DNA of 64,000 nucleotides from contig NZ_QNRK01000012.1 in NCBI RefSeq assembly GCF_003315135.1, forward strand, positions 62,001-126,000. Direction: 5' to 3'. Shown in pieces: positions 42,311 to 51,079 of the stretch. The notes under the pieces were generated by a model. The model did no database searches and was not told where the DNA came from. It saw only the letters and a program-made list of their open reading frames with translations. Position numbers and translations under genes: made by a program. Positions within the stretch are counted from its first letter, which is position 1. Every line of letters starts with the position of its first letter. The DNA comes from Roseiarcus fermentans. GTDB taxonomy: Bacteria; Pseudomonadota; Alphaproteobacteria; Rhizobiales; Beijerinckiaceae.

Positions 42311-42843
42311 CTCTCGCTCGCGCCCTTCTCGTCGCCGGCGCGCTTGCGTGCGCCCTGCCCGCCGCCGCCCAAACCGCCGGCAGCGAAACCTGCACGACGA
42401 TCACCCAGAGCGGCATGAATGCTGCGACCGCGCGCATCAACGCCGACGACACAGACATCCCGCAGCCGCAGAGCGTCAAGAACTTCACCTGCCTCGACAA
42501 GTTCTTCAATGGCGTCGGGCTCAACGTCGTCGTCAATCTCCTGAACCCTGAGACCCTCCTGAACGCGGTCGAAAACCAGATCTGCAACAAACTCACCCAG
42601 ATCTGGCAAAGCACGATCGGCAAGGCCCAGTGCGGAATTACCGTCACCGGCTTCAAGATGGGCTTTCTCGGGGGGTCGACGCTCGGCGGCGGCCTCACTT
42701 GCCCCAAGCTCTCGATCGGCGGCGGAGGCCCGACGCTCATGTCGATCGGGGTGGGCACGAGCAACAGCGGCAAGCTCACCGTGACCGGTAACGCCGTCGC
42801 GCCGACCGGATACCCGATCACCTCCCAGCTCGGCCTCTACTGA
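42307..42843 (+). CDS. Exported cysteine-containing protein of the transfer region
   Basis: The 178-residue protein has a signal peptide (ALLVAGALACALPAAAQ) and four or more periplasmic cysteines (SETCTT, NFTCLD, NQICNK, KAQCGI, GLTCPK), with a glycine-rich C-terminal half. Disulfides are likely, which fits the DsbC-like protein encoded at 49932. It overlaps the upstream gene and precedes an exported 397-aa protein. I do not recognise the family. Confidence 0.7.
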   Translation: MTLARALLVAGALACALPAAAQTAGSETCTTITQSGMNAATARINADDTDIPQPQSVKNFTCLDKFFNGVGLNVVVNLLNPETLLNAVENQICNKLTQIWQSTIGKAQCGITVTGFKMGFLGGSTLGGGLTCPKLSIGGGGPTLMSIGVGTSNSGKLTVTGNAVAPTGYPITSQLGLY

Positions 42844-42853
42844 GGACTTTTGC

Positions 42854-44047
42854 ATGCCGAACGCTCGCCCTCTCCTTTCCGCCGCCGGCGTCCTGACAGG
42901 CGCGCTTCTCTTCGCCGCGTCCCCCGCCTCCGCCCAATGGCCTGTCTTCGACGGGATCAACTATGCGCTTCAGGGGGTCATCAAGACCATTGAAGAGACG
43001 ATGTCGAACACGCTCTCCAACATCACCAAACAGCTCGAGTCGACCGGGCCGCTCGGGACGATCCTCGGCAGCGTCGAGAACGGCAGCGTCACGACGCTGC
43101 TGCAGCAGGGCTTCACCCAGAACGCCAACTACGCCAAGGCCTCCGTGGACGCGTATAGCCAGATCGCCGACGGCGCGTTGACATCGAACGCGCGGTTCCA
43201 GCGCGACATGAGAAACGCGCACATCCGCGACGAACACACGACGAGCTCGCTCCATTGCGTCGCGCTGGACGCAGGTCAGAGCGTCACCGGGGCCTCAGGG
43301 TCATCGTGGAAGGTCGCGCAATCCATTTCCGACGTCGCCGACAACCGCGGTGAAGCCGGTCCGAACCAGCCAGCCTTCTTCGGCCAGGCGCAGGCGGTCG
43401 CCGCGATCGCGCAACTCCACTTCGCCCGCTATTGCTCGCAGGCCGAGGCCACGGCCGGCCTGTGCTCGTTGTCCCAGACCCCGAACGCCGACCAGCGGGC
43501 CACGACTCTCTTCGGGAGCGGGACGCTCGCTGGCCAAGCCGGCGTCACGGCGGCGAACGACTACGCGACGAACCTCATCGAGCCGATCGTTCCGGCGGCG
43601 CTCCGCGGCGACCAGCTGACCTCCGAGACCGGTCGCGACGCCGCCGTCCGCCGTCACGCCTACAATGCGCGCATCTCGCTTGCCCGGCATATTCTCGACT
43701 ACGCGATCGGCATCCAGTCGCCCTCGGTGACGCTGAACGCGACCCAGAAGGCCCAGATGCAGAATGACGGCCTCACGGCGACCGACACCGCATCCTGGCT
43801 GCAGGTCCTGACGCTCGACGCCGAACGGCGCGTGTCCGACATCAACTACGCCGCGCAGTTGCAGGCCATGACGCCCGCCGCGGTCAATCGCGAAATCGTC
43901 CTCGAGCTCGGCGAGACCAACTATCTCCTGGCCCAGCTCCTCCGCGTCGGGATCATGCACGCCTCGACCGCCGCCGCCCACATGGCCAACGACGTCGAGC
44001 ACGATTTCGCGCCGACGGCGCCCCTCCCGACCCCGACCATCAACTGA
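42854..44047 (+). CDS. Exported transfer-region protein, 397 aa, VirB5-like in layout
   Basis: The 397-residue protein has a signal peptide (SAAGVLTGALLFAASPASAQ) and a largely helical body (YALQGVIKTIEETMSNTLSN, AVAAIAQLHFARYCSQAEAT, RISLARHILDYAIGIQSPSV). Secreted, helical and encoded next to dotA, it recalls VirB5/TrbJ-type minor pilus or tip proteins and might correspond to IncI TraW. The assignment is by context only. Confidence 0.65.
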   Translation: MPNARPLLSAAGVLTGALLFAASPASAQWPVFDGINYALQGVIKTIEETMSNTLSNITKQLESTGPLGTILGSVENGSVTTLLQQGFTQNANYAKASVDAYSQIADGALTSNARFQRDMRNAHIRDEHTTSSLHCVALDAGQSVTGASGSSWKVAQSISDVADNRGEAGPNQPAFFGQAQAVAAIAQLHFARYCSQAEATAGLCSLSQTPNADQRATTLFGSGTLAGQAGVTAANDYATNLIEPIVPAALRGDQLTSETGRDAAVRRHAYNARISLARHILDYAIGIQSPSVTLNATQKAQMQNDGLTATDTASWLQVLTLDAERRVSDINYAAQLQAMTPAAVNREIVLELGETNYLLAQLLRVGIMHASTAAAHMANDVEHDFAPTAPLPTPTIN

Positions 44048-44079
44048 CGGTCGCCGCCCCACGCGAAGGACATCCGCAA

Positions 44080-45450
44080 ATGGCTGACATCGCAACCGAC
44101 GTCCCCGGCGCCCCGACCCCGACCCCGGACGCCGCGAAGCCCAACGCCACGGCTGCGCGGCAACTCGCCGCTTTCGACCCGGTCCCGGTCGAGGCGCCCG
44201 AGCCCGAATCGCCCGAGGAGCGAGAGGCAGCGACGGTCGATGCGTGGGAAGCGAGCGGTCCCGCCAAGTCTCCGGACGCCCCGGTCGTCGAAAGGCCGGT
44301 TCGCGACGCGAGCCGGTCGCCACGCGACATCGCGCCGGATACCGCCGCGGCGCCGACGTCCCCGCCCGCTTCGGATCGCAATGCCGCGAGGTCGGCGCAA
44401 GCCACGAGGTCGGCGCAAGCCACGACGCTTGAGGCGCCGCCGCGGACTCCGTCGACCGCGTCCAACCCGCCATCGCCGAGCCGTTCCCCGTTCGCCCAAC
44501 CCCCCGCGCAAAACGATCAGCCTCAGCAGGGAACCGCCCCGGTCAACGCCGCCGCCATGGTCGCCGGCGCGATCGCCGGCGCCTTCCGGCGTCCGGAGAG
44601 CCGGGCAGAGGCGGTCCTTCCCTCCGCCCCGGCAGGCCCGCGCGGCTCGACTCCGCCGGACCCGCGCGGCTCAGCCGCAGAGTCTCTCCTCAACCGCTTC
44701 GCCGTCAGGAACATCCTCGACACGCTTCGCGGGCGCCCGGAGGAGACGACGGCCGCGGCGAAGACCGGGCCCGACACGGCGATCGCCGCCCCGCCCTCTC
44801 CGGCAGTGGCTGGTGACGAAGCGTCCATGCCAACCACGCGCGTCGCTGGGGCCGAGAAGAGCGCTCCGGCCGGCGGGCTTCGGGCCAAGCTCACCGCCTT
44901 CGAAGCCGAACGCCTGCAACCGCGCCGCGACGCCGAACAGGCCCGCGGAGCAGCTGTGGCCGCGGCGGGCGTCGTCGCGTCCCTCGAAGCCCTCGAGCGG
45001 CAGGAAACAGCCGGAATCCTCGCCAGGATCCGAGAGGCCGCCAAAGCCAACGGCGGAATCGAGAACGTGCTCTCGGAAATGCGACCGGGCGGCCGGTTCG
45101 AGGATCTCCGCAAGGAATTCAACACGGTCCTTTCCCACGATGAGGGGTTCGCGGCGGCTTATGAAAAGGCCACCGTCGCCGTCGCCGGCTACGCCGAGGC
45201 CCGCGCCGCCCTGCCGACGGCCGCGCAGTCGAAAAACGATCCGAACCTCGCGCGGCTTCAGACCCTCGATCACGAGATCGCCGAGGTCGCAAGGACGCTG
45301 CCGGGACGCCAGGACGGGAAATCCGCTCTCGACGAGCTCGTCGAGACTGGCAAGGAAGCGGTTCAGAGGCTCTTCGCGACGGTCCAGCAGGCGTTCAGCC
45401 GCGACGCTCATCTCCGCGGTCCCTCGCCGAGCCCCGGTCTCGGGCGGTAA
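44080..45450 (+). CDS. Proline/alanine-rich protein with helical C-terminus
   Basis: The 456-residue protein has a long disordered N-terminal half rich in Pro, Ala and Ser with a tandem ARSAQAT repeat (an 18-base DNA duplication near 44390-44425), then a helical domain from about residue 260 (LRAKLTAFEAERLQPRRDAE, SLEALERQETAGILARIREA). It has no signal peptide or membrane helix. The N-terminal low-complexity part and C-terminal helical bundle could suit an effector or a cytoplasmic scaffold. It ends 23 bases before a terminator. No family is recognised. Confidence 0.65.
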   Translation: MADIATDVPGAPTPTPDAAKPNATAARQLAAFDPVPVEAPEPESPEEREAATVDAWEASGPAKSPDAPVVERPVRDASRSPRDIAPDTAAAPTSPPASDRNAARSAQATRSAQATTLEAPPRTPSTASNPPSPSRSPFAQPPAQNDQPQQGTAPVNAAAMVAGAIAGAFRRPESRAEAVLPSAPAGPRGSTPPDPRGSAAESLLNRFAVRNILDTLRGRPEETTAAAKTGPDTAIAAPPSPAVAGDEASMPTTRVAGAEKSAPAGGLRAKLTAFEAERLQPRRDAEQARGAAVAAAGVVASLEALERQETAGILARIREAAKANGGIENVLSEMRPGGRFEDLRKEFNTVLSHDEGFAAAYEKATVAVAGYAEARAALPTAAQSKNDPNLARLQTLDHEIAEVARTLPGRQDGKSALDELVETGKEAVQRLFATVQQAFSRDAHLRGPSPSPGLGR

Positions 45451-45472
45451 TCCTACCCCCGCCCGACCCTCG

Positions 45473-45503
45473 AGCCGACGGTCCTTCGGGCCGCCGGCTT
45501 TTT
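45473..45503 (+). terminator. Intrinsic terminator before dotA
   Basis: AGCCGACGG (45473-45481) pairs with CCGCCGGCT (45491-45499) with one mismatch, extended by inner pairs around a TTC loop, and is followed by TTTTT (45499-45503). It ends the 41891-45450 unit. Confidence 0.8.
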
Positions 45504-45521
45504 CCCGTCGAACGGGCGACC

Positions 45522-45531
45522 CTGTTCGCGC
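45522..45531 (+). promoter_or_regulatory. CTGTTCGCGC motif before dotA
   Basis: The sequence reads GACCCTGTTCGCGCAGC, 19 bases after the terminator U-tract and 44 bases before the dotA ATG. Confidence 0.5.
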
Positions 45532-45574
45532 AGCTCTCGGTCATCCTCGAGCCGTCCGCGCTCGAGGCCGCCCC

Positions 45575-47917
45575 ATGACCATCCCCCTTCGTTCCCTTGT
45601 CCCGGCGATCGCTGTCTCCCTTCTCCTCGTCGACGCAGCTTTGGCTCAGTCGACGGACACAAGCTCCTTCAACATCAGCTGGTCGGCGCTCGATCCCGGC
45701 GACGACTGGACGTGGCAAATGCTGCAAAGCGTGTTCCCGGTCAGCGGAACGCCGCCGACCGCGACCGGAACCGCCGCGACCGTGATCGGAAAGATGCTCG
45801 GGCAGATCACCGCCGTCGTCATGGCGCTCGCCATGTTCTTCCTCTGCTACCTCACCATCATCAACATCCACCGGGTCGCCGAATCCGGGCAGATCCTGAC
45901 CTCCGCCATGACCTCGATGGCCGGGGTGCGCATCGGCTTCGCCGCCATCATGATGTTTCCGCTGGCCTCCGGCTTCTCGGTCGGGCAGGCGGGCGTTATG
46001 CAGGTGGCCGGGTGGGGCATCGGCATGGCCCGCGCCCTCTACGCCAACGCGGTCAAGGCGATCGGGCCCGACGCCATGGTGATCGCCGACCCCGTCATCC
46101 CCGGCGCCCGCACCATCGTCCTCGGGCTCCTGACCGACGAGCTCTGTCGCAGCCTCGTCAACCAGGCGACGAGCTCGACCCTCATGCCCGCCCCGACCGC
46201 CACGACCGTCAACGCCGGAAAGGGCGCCGTCGTCACCTACGCCTATTCGATGGCCGCTGGGAACGGCACCGGATCGCCGACCTGCGGATCGATCTCGGTC
46301 GCCGACTCGTCGGCCGGCGCCGCGACGCTCGGCGGCGTGACGATCAGCATGGCCGACCAGCAGCGGACCATCCTCGAAGGCATCTTGAGCTCGCTGCGGC
46401 CACAGATCGATTCGATCGCCCAGTCCTACTGGCAGACCAAGACGCAAGGTGCGCTGCAGCCGCTCCTCGGCCTCTATCAGAACGCGACCCAGACCTATAC
46501 CGATCAACTCACGACCGCAGCCCAGGCGATCACCGCCCAATTGCGCGCGAATCTCAAGGCGGCCGACGCGCGCGACGGCAATCTCGGCCTTGCCAAGAAC
46601 GAGGTTCAGCTCTCGACGCTCGGCTGGAGCTCGGCCGCGTCCTACTACCTCGGCTTCGCCCGCCTCAACGGCCTCACGCTGTCGCTCGCGAGCGGCACGC
46701 CCACGGTCAACATGCCGAGCTTCGAGGGCCTGTCGCCCTCGCTGAAAGCCGACATCGCGCCCCTCTTCACCTCCTCGAGCTCGTTTCTTGACAAGCTCAA
46801 GACCTATGTCGCGACCGCCGACGGGCTGACCTCGCCCGGCGGCAACGCCGATACGCTGACCGGCACGATGACCGGCTCGGACGGCGGCGGCATGATGGAA
46901 AAGCTCTTCCGAGCGCTGAACTTCACCCCGACCCTCCTGCAGAGCTTCGTCGACAACCTCTCCCCGACCGCGCAGAACTGGGCCGACCCGTTCGGCGGCC
47001 TCATCGCGCTCGGCAACCAGATGATCATGGTCGCCATGACCGCCCTCGGCCTCGCCGGGATCGCCTCGACCACAACGGGCACGGCCGCGACCACCCTCTT
47101 CAACGCCCTGACGCTGAACTGGGCGGGCGCGGTCGGGACCATCACGCTCAGCGTCCTAATGCAGTTCTTCGCAACGCCGATTTTCTTCGGCTGCATGGCG
47201 CTCCTGATCCCGGGCCTCACCATCGCCTTCGTCTTGCCGATGATCCCCTGGGTCATGTGGATCGCCGGGATCGCGGGCTACCTGATCCTCGTCTGCGAGG
47301 CCATGATCGCCGTCCCCCTATGGATGCTCGCTCATCTGACCTTCGAGGGCGACGGGCTGCACGGGCGGGGCCTCGCCGGCTACGAGCTCCTGTTCAACAT
47401 TCTCTTCCGGCCGGTGCTGATGCTGATCGGGCTCTTCCTCGGCTATTTCATCTTCACCTGCATCTCCTGGCTCATCCGCATGTCGTTCGGCGTCGCGGCA
47501 GCCTTCGTGCTCGGCGACGGCTGGATCGTCACCGATTGGCTTGGGCTCTTCGTGCTGCTCTCGATCTTCGTGCTCGCGCATGTCGTGGCGGCGATTGCCT
47601 CGTTCCGGATGATCACCTTGATCCCGCACCACGTGCCGCGCATGATCGGGTTCTCGTCGGCCAACCGGGTCGACATGGACGAGTGGGCGCAGGCCGCCGG
47701 ATTGATCGGGACGCAGAAGACGCTCGAGACGATCCGAGGAGCCGTAAAGCCGAAGGAGATCGGGTCGGAGACTGGACCGTCTGTAGGACGGGGCGGTCAA
47801 AAGGCGATCGGATCAAATAACGCCGGCAAGAACGACCCCTCCTCGGGGTTGGACACGACGATGCAGGCGCAGATGAACATGGGTGGCGGCCGGCGAGAAC
47901 CGGAGGGCGGTGAATGA
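45575..47917 (+). CDS. dotA: DotA/TraY-type polytopic membrane protein
   Basis: The 780-residue protein has a signal peptide (AIAVSLLLVDAALAQ), an early membrane segment pair (ITAVVMALAMFFLCYLTIIN, FAAIMMFPLASG), a large periplasmic loop (about 190-470), and a C-terminal group of helices (IFFGCMALLIPGLTIAFVLP, VMWIAGIAGYLILVCEAMIA, LIGLFLGYFIFTCISW). The layout and the PLWMLAHLTFEGDGLHG block match DotA/TraY. It lies near the IcmV/TraX-like gene as in other T4B systems. It starts its own unit after a terminator. Confidence 0.92.
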   Translation: MTIPLRSLVPAIAVSLLLVDAALAQSTDTSSFNISWSALDPGDDWTWQMLQSVFPVSGTPPTATGTAATVIGKMLGQITAVVMALAMFFLCYLTIINIHRVAESGQILTSAMTSMAGVRIGFAAIMMFPLASGFSVGQAGVMQVAGWGIGMARALYANAVKAIGPDAMVIADPVIPGARTIVLGLLTDELCRSLVNQATSSTLMPAPTATTVNAGKGAVVTYAYSMAAGNGTGSPTCGSISVADSSAGAATLGGVTISMADQQRTILEGILSSLRPQIDSIAQSYWQTKTQGALQPLLGLYQNATQTYTDQLTTAAQAITAQLRANLKAADARDGNLGLAKNEVQLSTLGWSSAASYYLGFARLNGLTLSLASGTPTVNMPSFEGLSPSLKADIAPLFTSSSSFLDKLKTYVATADGLTSPGGNADTLTGTMTGSDGGGMMEKLFRALNFTPTLLQSFVDNLSPTAQNWADPFGGLIALGNQMIMVAMTALGLAGIASTTTGTAATTLFNALTLNWAGAVGTITLSVLMQFFATPIFFGCMALLIPGLTIAFVLPMIPWVMWIAGIAGYLILVCEAMIAVPLWMLAHLTFEGDGLHGRGLAGYELLFNILFRPVLMLIGLFLGYFIFTCISWLIRMSFGVAAAFVLGDGWIVTDWLGLFVLLSIFVLAHVVAAIASFRMITLIPHHVPRMIGFSSANRVDMDEWAQAAGLIGTQKTLETIRGAVKPKEIGSETGPSVGRGGQKAIGSNNAGKNDPSSGLDTTMQAQMNMGGGRREPEGGE

Positions 47918-48516
47918 ACGGCTGGATCGGTTACGGTCTCGGTTATGACGCCGGACGCTCGGACGCGGAAAACTTGCGTCGCGACCGCGAAATCGTGGAC
48001 CGACTCTTTTATGGTGAGCGACCCGTCAAAGTCGATCAATCGTACATTGATCGCCTTCACGCCGCGCTGACTGAGGCCAGAGCGACGGCGGCGCATAACC
48101 ACAAGGTCGCGGATAGCCTCGAAGAAAAGGTCCACCAGTTCCGCAACGAGGCCCTCTTCTGGCGCGACGAACGACTCGCCCCCGCCGCGGCCGAGGCAAA
48201 TGCCCTGCGGCAGGAAAACGCCGCTCTCCGCGCCCGTTTTGAAGAGCGAAACCCCGACCTCGCCGCTGAGGAGGACGCACATCAGAAGACCCACGAGGAA
48301 AAGCAGAGCCTGCAATGCTTCCGCCTCGTCGCGACCGCGATCCTCGACGCCCTCCTCGCCGGGCGCGCCGATCGGTCAGAATTCGGCGAACTGGTCGCGA
48401 TGGTCAAGGAAGCCGCGGAAGTCATCGATCTGGGCGGCCTCTTTTTCGGCTTCAGCGAGACGCCGGAAAAGGCTGAGAGACTCGACGCCCTGACCGACGC
48501 CCTGGCGCGGCCCTGA
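47914..48516 (+). CDS. Coiled-coil protein downstream of dotA
   Basis: The 200-residue protein starts MNGWIGYGLGYDAGRSDAEN and has a long coiled-coil stretch (about residues 45-125: SLEEKVHQFRNEALFWRDER, EANALRQENAALRARFEERN). The ATG overlaps the dotA stop (ATGA), so it is cotranslated with dotA. It has no membrane segment. No family is recognised, but the N-terminal GYGLGYDAGRSD block looks conserved and may be a binding motif. Confidence 0.7.
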   Translation: MNGWIGYGLGYDAGRSDAENLRRDREIVDRLFYGERPVKVDQSYIDRLHAALTEARATAAHNHKVADSLEEKVHQFRNEALFWRDERLAPAAAEANALRQENAALRARFEERNPDLAAEEDAHQKTHEEKQSLQCFRLVATAILDALLAGRADRSEFGELVAMVKEAAEVIDLGGLFFGFSETPEKAERLDALTDALARP

Positions 48517-48527
48517 TTTCCGACGCG

Positions 48528-48537
48528 GCGTTCGCGC
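48528..48537 (+). promoter_or_regulatory. CTGTTCGCGC-type motif before the lipoprotein gene
   Basis: The sequence reads GCGTTCGCGCGGCC, 41 bases before the ATG at 48578, right after the stop of the coiled-coil gene. Confidence 0.35.
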
Positions 48538-48577
48538 GGCCGCCCGTCAGGATGAGCTCCGAACCCGGAGCCCATCC

Positions 48578-48883
48578 ATGAACCGCCTTCTCCCGATCGC
48601 CCTCCTTGTCCCGGCCCTCGCCGGTTGCGCCCAGGGCAACCTCCGCACCCCCTCGAGCTACGCCGCGCTAGCCCCTCCCACCGTCCGAAACCCGTGGTAC
48701 GATCCGTACGCGCCTTACGGATCGGCCAACGCGACTTGGCGGCCGCCGGCGTATGACGTGCAGCGGACGATCGTGAAGCCGGCCGAGCCCGCCTCGCAGG
48801 CCTCCCGCCCTGACTACGAGGGCGCGGAATGGGCGACCGGGGCCGGCGGAGGGTCGGCGCTGAAGCCGCCCGGAACGTTCTGA
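48578..48883 (+). CDS. Small lipoprotein of the transfer region
   Basis: The 101-residue protein has a short lipoprotein signal with lipobox LAGC (Cys17), then a proline- and tyrosine-rich tail (PWYDPYAPYGSANATWRPPA). It is probably anchored in the outer membrane and could act like DotK or other accessory lipoproteins of the T4B core. The family is not recognised. Confidence 0.7.
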   Translation: MNRLLPIALLVPALAGCAQGNLRTPSSYAALAPPTVRNPWYDPYAPYGSANATWRPPAYDVQRTIVKPAEPASQASRPDYEGAEWATGAGGGSALKPPGTF

Positions 48884-48976
48884 CGCTGAGCTGTCCGTGG
48901 CGGCATGCGGAAGGGGCGCCGCATCCCAGGCCCGTCCGTTTTGCCCCCTCAGGCCTGCTCGTGGTAAAAGGCCGCT

Positions 48977-49420
48977 ATGGGCGACACCAGTTCCACCACC
49001 TATCAGACTGATTTCTACGCCTGGGCGAACGAACAGGCCGCGCTCCTGCGCCAGGGACGCCTGAGCGAGGCGGACATCGCCAACATCGCCGAGGAAATCG
49101 AAAGCATGGGGAAGACGGAAAAGCGCGAGCTCGTGAGCCGTCTGACTGTGCTGCTGGCGCACCTGCTCAAGTGGCAGTATCAGCCAGGACGTCGCGGCCC
49201 GTCATGGGAGGTTACGATCACCAACCAAAGGCGCGACCTTGCTGTTCATCTCAAAGACAATCCGAGCCTTAGATCAAGACTGCCCGAAGCCGTGGAGTAC
49301 GCCTACGCCAATGCGCGCGGAGAGGCTTATGCGGAAACGGGTTTGCCCAAGACGATGTTCCCGCCGAGCGCCCCTTGGACTTTCGACCAGATGATGGACC
49401 AAGATTTCTGGCCCGAATGA
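48977..49420 (+). CDS. DUF29 family protein
   Basis: The 147-residue protein matches DUF29: the N-terminal YQTDFYAWANEQAALLRQGR, LSEADIANIAEEIESMGKTE, and the VLLAHLLKWQYQPGRRGPSW block are signatures. The family is common in cyanobacteria and methylobacteria, often in many paralogues, with unknown function. It is a likely passenger gene between the lipoprotein and the convergent IcmV-like gene. Confidence 0.9.
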   Translation: MGDTSSTTYQTDFYAWANEQAALLRQGRLSEADIANIAEEIESMGKTEKRELVSRLTVLLAHLLKWQYQPGRRGPSWEVTITNQRRDLAVHLKDNPSLRSRLPEAVEYAYANARGEAYAETGLPKTMFPPSAPWTFDQMMDQDFWPE

Positions 49421-49426
49421 CATCCC

Positions 49427-49945
49427 TCAGCGCGGCCAGAAGCCGGACGGCGCGCTAAAAAATTCCCGAACCGAGACCTTTCGACCGAGCCGAATCTGAT
49501 AGTTCTCGAGCCCGAACAGGAGCGCGAGCAGGAAGAACACCGCGCAGGCCGGGGTGAACTGCAACGCCGTCACCGTCGCGTTCACAGTCCAGCTCATGGT
49601 CGCGAGCCGATAGAGCCAGGCGACGAAGAACATCGCCCCGAGCCCCAAAAAGATCCACGCGTAGCGCGCCGTCGATCGCCGCCGGCGCGCCAGCGTGTCT
49701 TCGAAGCGGCGGCGCGCCTGCCCGTGCAGGAAGGCCATCGCTTCGAGGTCGAACGCGCCCGTCTCGTCGAGCCGAACCTTCGACGTCCGTCCGTCGTCGC
49801 GGGACCGGAGCCGCTCGAGGTCTCGCCGAAGCGCGACGTAGCGCTCGCGGAGCTTGAGCGAGAGAAGGGGCGACAGGGCCGGCTCGCCGAGACGGCGCAG
49901 AAGGCGCCGCCGAACCGGATCGCGCTCGTCGCTATCGCGAGACAT
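49427..49945 (-). CDS. IcmV/TraX-like membrane protein
   Basis: The 172-residue protein has a basic N-terminal region of about 90 residues, then two transmembrane helices (YAWIFLGLGAMFFVAWLY and FTPACAVFFLLALLFGLEN) and a short tail ending PSGFWPR. This two-helix layout next to dotA and the DsbC-like gene suits IcmV/TraX of T4B systems. Its start overlaps the stop of the upstream DsbC-like gene, so they form a unit. The family call is by layout and place. Confidence 0.6.
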   Translation of the reverse strand: MSRDSDERDPVRRRLLRRLGEPALSPLLSLKLRERYVALRRDLERLRSRDDGRTSKVRLDETGAFDLEAMAFLHGQARRRFEDTLARRRRSTARYAWIFLGLGAMFFVAWLYRLATMSWTVNATVTALQFTPACAVFFLLALLFGLENYQIRLGRKVSVREFFSAPSGFWPR

Positions 49946-51035
49946 TGTGCGCCTCCTCGACCTCGGCGATCAGCGCATCCCAATTTTTCGGTATGCCGTC
50001 GATCTCGCCCGCGCTCCCGTCCGCCTTGCGCCAGATGAGCGTCGGCGTCCCGCGAAGTCCGATCGCGTCGGCGATCCGATTGTTCATCTCGAGCCGTGCG
50101 GGCGCCTCGGGCGACGCCGCCAGGCGAAAATTCTGGTGATCCCAGGCCTCGGCCATCTTCGATGGCGGTTGGCTCAACAGGGACTCCGCCGATCGCGTGC
50201 TCTGCCCGTTGTCCTCGTAGTCGAGGATCGAGATCGGCACGACCGCCACCTGGATGCGGCCAGCCGTCACATAGGGCTTGAGCGCGTCGAACGCCCGCAC
50301 GGAATAGCTGCAGAAGGGATCGACGATCATCCACAGCCTCGGCGCGGCCGGATCGCCGATGAGGCCGAAGGCTGCGCGCTCGACGCCGAGCAGCGCGTCG
50401 GCCCGGGCGACCGCCTCGACCGACCTCGCCCCATCCTTGTCGACGACGACGGTTGGGATCGCGCCGTCGATCTTCGACACCTGTTCGCGGGTCAAATTCT
50501 TGCCGGTCGCGTCCCACATCACGCCGGCGATCGTCGCCCGGCCGTCCGGCGTCGCGTAGAGCACCTGAAACTCTTGCCCGTTCCGCAGATAGAGCCCGCG
50601 CAGCCCGTGCGTTTCGCCGAGCTCCTTCACCTGCCCCGCCGCCAACGTCATCAGCCTGTCGACCGGAAGATCGAGCTGTGGGCCGCCGACGACGGCCTGC
50701 CCATCCGGAGCGATCTGCAGGATCATGAATTGCTCGCCGCTTCGGGCGCTGACGCTGCGGAGCCCATGCGCCTGGCCGAGATCGAGCAGCTGAGCGCCGG
50801 TCGCGGCGATGTGCTTCAGGACCGGCACGGCGTCGATGTCGCTCGGCGCGGCGAGCGCAAGCAGCGCATCTGAGCCCGATGCGGTTGCGGTCGAGGGCGC
50901 GGACTGGACCGCGCCGTCGACCGCAGCGTTGCTTGGAGCGCCTGGGCCGGCGGTCGGGTTGTCCGAGCCGGCGAAGGCGAGGGTGGAAAAAGCGATCAGG
51001 CTGACGCCGACCGGCAGAACACAAGAGCGCCGCAT
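49932..51035 (-). CDS. TrbB/DsbC-like periplasmic thioredoxin-fold protein with CxxS site
   Basis: The 367-residue protein has a signal peptide, two tandem repeats like DsbC/DsbG N-terminal domains (HGLRSVSARSGEQFMILQIA and HGLRGLYLRNGQEFQVLYAT), and a C-terminal thioredoxin-like domain with cis-Pro motif RGTPTLIW. The active site reads DPFCSYS (Cys242, Ser245), lacking the second cysteine of CxxC. IncI TrbB is a disulfide isomerase that helps T4SS proteins fold. A CxxS site would favour isomerase or disulfide-trapping over oxidation. It may act on the cysteine-rich 42307 product and DotH. Confidence 0.82.
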   Translation of the reverse strand: MRRSCVLPVGVSLIAFSTLAFAGSDNPTAGPGAPSNAAVDGAVQSAPSTATASGSDALLALAAPSDIDAVPVLKHIAATGAQLLDLGQAHGLRSVSARSGEQFMILQIAPDGQAVVGGPQLDLPVDRLMTLAAGQVKELGETHGLRGLYLRNGQEFQVLYATPDGRATIAGVMWDATGKNLTREQVSKIDGAIPTVVVDKDGARSVEAVARADALLGVERAAFGLIGDPAAPRLWMIVDPFCSYSVRAFDALKPYVTAGRIQVAVVPISILDYEDNGQSTRSAESLLSQPPSKMAEAWDHQNFRLAASPEAPARLEMNNRIADAIGLRGTPTLIWRKADGSAGEIDGIPKNWDALIAEVEEAHNVSR

Positions 51036-51079
51036 GCGTTTCGAACTCCATGTCGTCCCGGACGACGCTATGAAGGTTC

